From: Spirochaetales bacterium
GTDB taxonomy: Bacteria > Spirochaetota > Spirochaetia > DTKZ01
DNA length: 13,014 nucleotides
Assembly: GCA_031266855.1 (NCBI GenBank)
Contig: JAISAF010000266.1
Span: 1 to 13,014 of the forward strand
Direction of reading: 5' to 3'
Positions within the stretch are counted from its first letter, which is position 1. The number at the start of each line of letters is the position of its first letter. A program made the translations under genes and the position numbers. The notes under the pieces are model-generated. The model worked only from the letters and a program-made list of their open reading frames with translations. It made no database searches and had not been told where the DNA came from. Positions 12,839 to 13,014 of the stretch are shown piece by piece.

Positions 12839-13014
12839 ATGAAAAAAGAAAACTTTTACGGGCCGTTTACAAAACGGCGCGTACAGTACAGGGGAAAGCG
12901 CACATGTTTTGGAGAATATAAACGCGCGGGAAAAGAATTTTTGAAAAAAAGAGATTTACCTTTTTGGTTTCTATTTATTATTATAAGTGCGTTATGTGTA
13001 TATAATTGGGGGGG
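12839..13014 (+). CDS. Possible start of a membrane-protein gene (partial, uncertain)
   Basis: ATG 12839 opens a frame that stays open for 58 codons to the end of the window. The product would be a basic N-terminus (FTKRRVQYRGKR and KRAGKEFLKKRDLP) followed by one hydrophobic segment (FWFLFIIISALCVY), giving positive-inside topology. Against it are the lack of a Shine-Dalgarno (only an A run precedes the ATG), the hairpin 12862-12878 within it, and a perfect TATAAT followed by a G run at 13001-13014, which would look more like a promoter for a later gene. It diverges from the lipoprotein gene. I do not recognise a family. Confidence 0.3.
   Translation, partial: MKKENFYGPFTKRRVQYRGKRTCFGEYKRAGKEFLKKRDLPFWFLFIIISALCVYNWG

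Overview
The window suggests a spirochaete close to the termite-gut Treponema group. This is inferred from a gyrB-gyrA pair with spirochaete-like GyrA sequence, a spirochaete-type lipoprotein and roughly balanced base composition. I had no database search. Two exact parS palindromes just after gyrA suggest that the window lies near the chromosome origin.

Layout. Positions 1-99 are the 3' end of gyrB, followed after a repeat-bearing spacer by complete gyrA (365-2803). Next come a stem-loop, two parS sites with a bidirectional terminator between them (2871-2965), and a frameshifted small ORF on the minus strand. A coupled pair follows (3463-4052): a DUF5678-like protein and a retropepsin-like aspartic protease. 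On the minus strand are adenosine deaminase (add, 4589-5659) and, upstream of it, a stand-alone NifU-type Fe-S scaffold protein (5770-5994). A wrecked zinc/manganese ABC transporter locus (6594-7260) keeps remnants of the binding protein and the ATPase. A coupled pair then encodes MTA/SAH nucleosidase (7584-8285) and a 1059-residue M16C metalloprotease (8282-11461). Last are a minus-strand lipoprotein (12123-12743) and an uncertain ORF running off the end.

The most striking content is not protein coding. Five copies of one modular element (here E1-E5) occupy five gene-free gaps: 216-310 (+), 4435-4542 (+), 6164-6264 (-), 7394-7504 (+) and 11467-11574 (-). Each has a 5-bp closing stem, a conserved linker, a perfect hairpin, a second related linker and a second perfect hairpin that directly adjoins the 3' closing arm. 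In four copies both linkers are exactly 24 nt; in the fifth both are 20 nt. Hairpin arms and closing stems differ between copies but stay complementary, so structure is kept while sequence changes. Further perfect hairpins lie on the 5' side of the elements, many sharing an AATTGC/GCAATT tip. E5 with its flank fills about 650 bp.

Functionally the genes are mostly housekeeping: topology (GyrBA), purine salvage (Add), turnover of S-adenosylmethionine by-products (MtnN), Fe-S assembly (Nfu) and peptide degradation (M16C). MtnN and Add both act on adenosine-type compounds but are not in one operon here.
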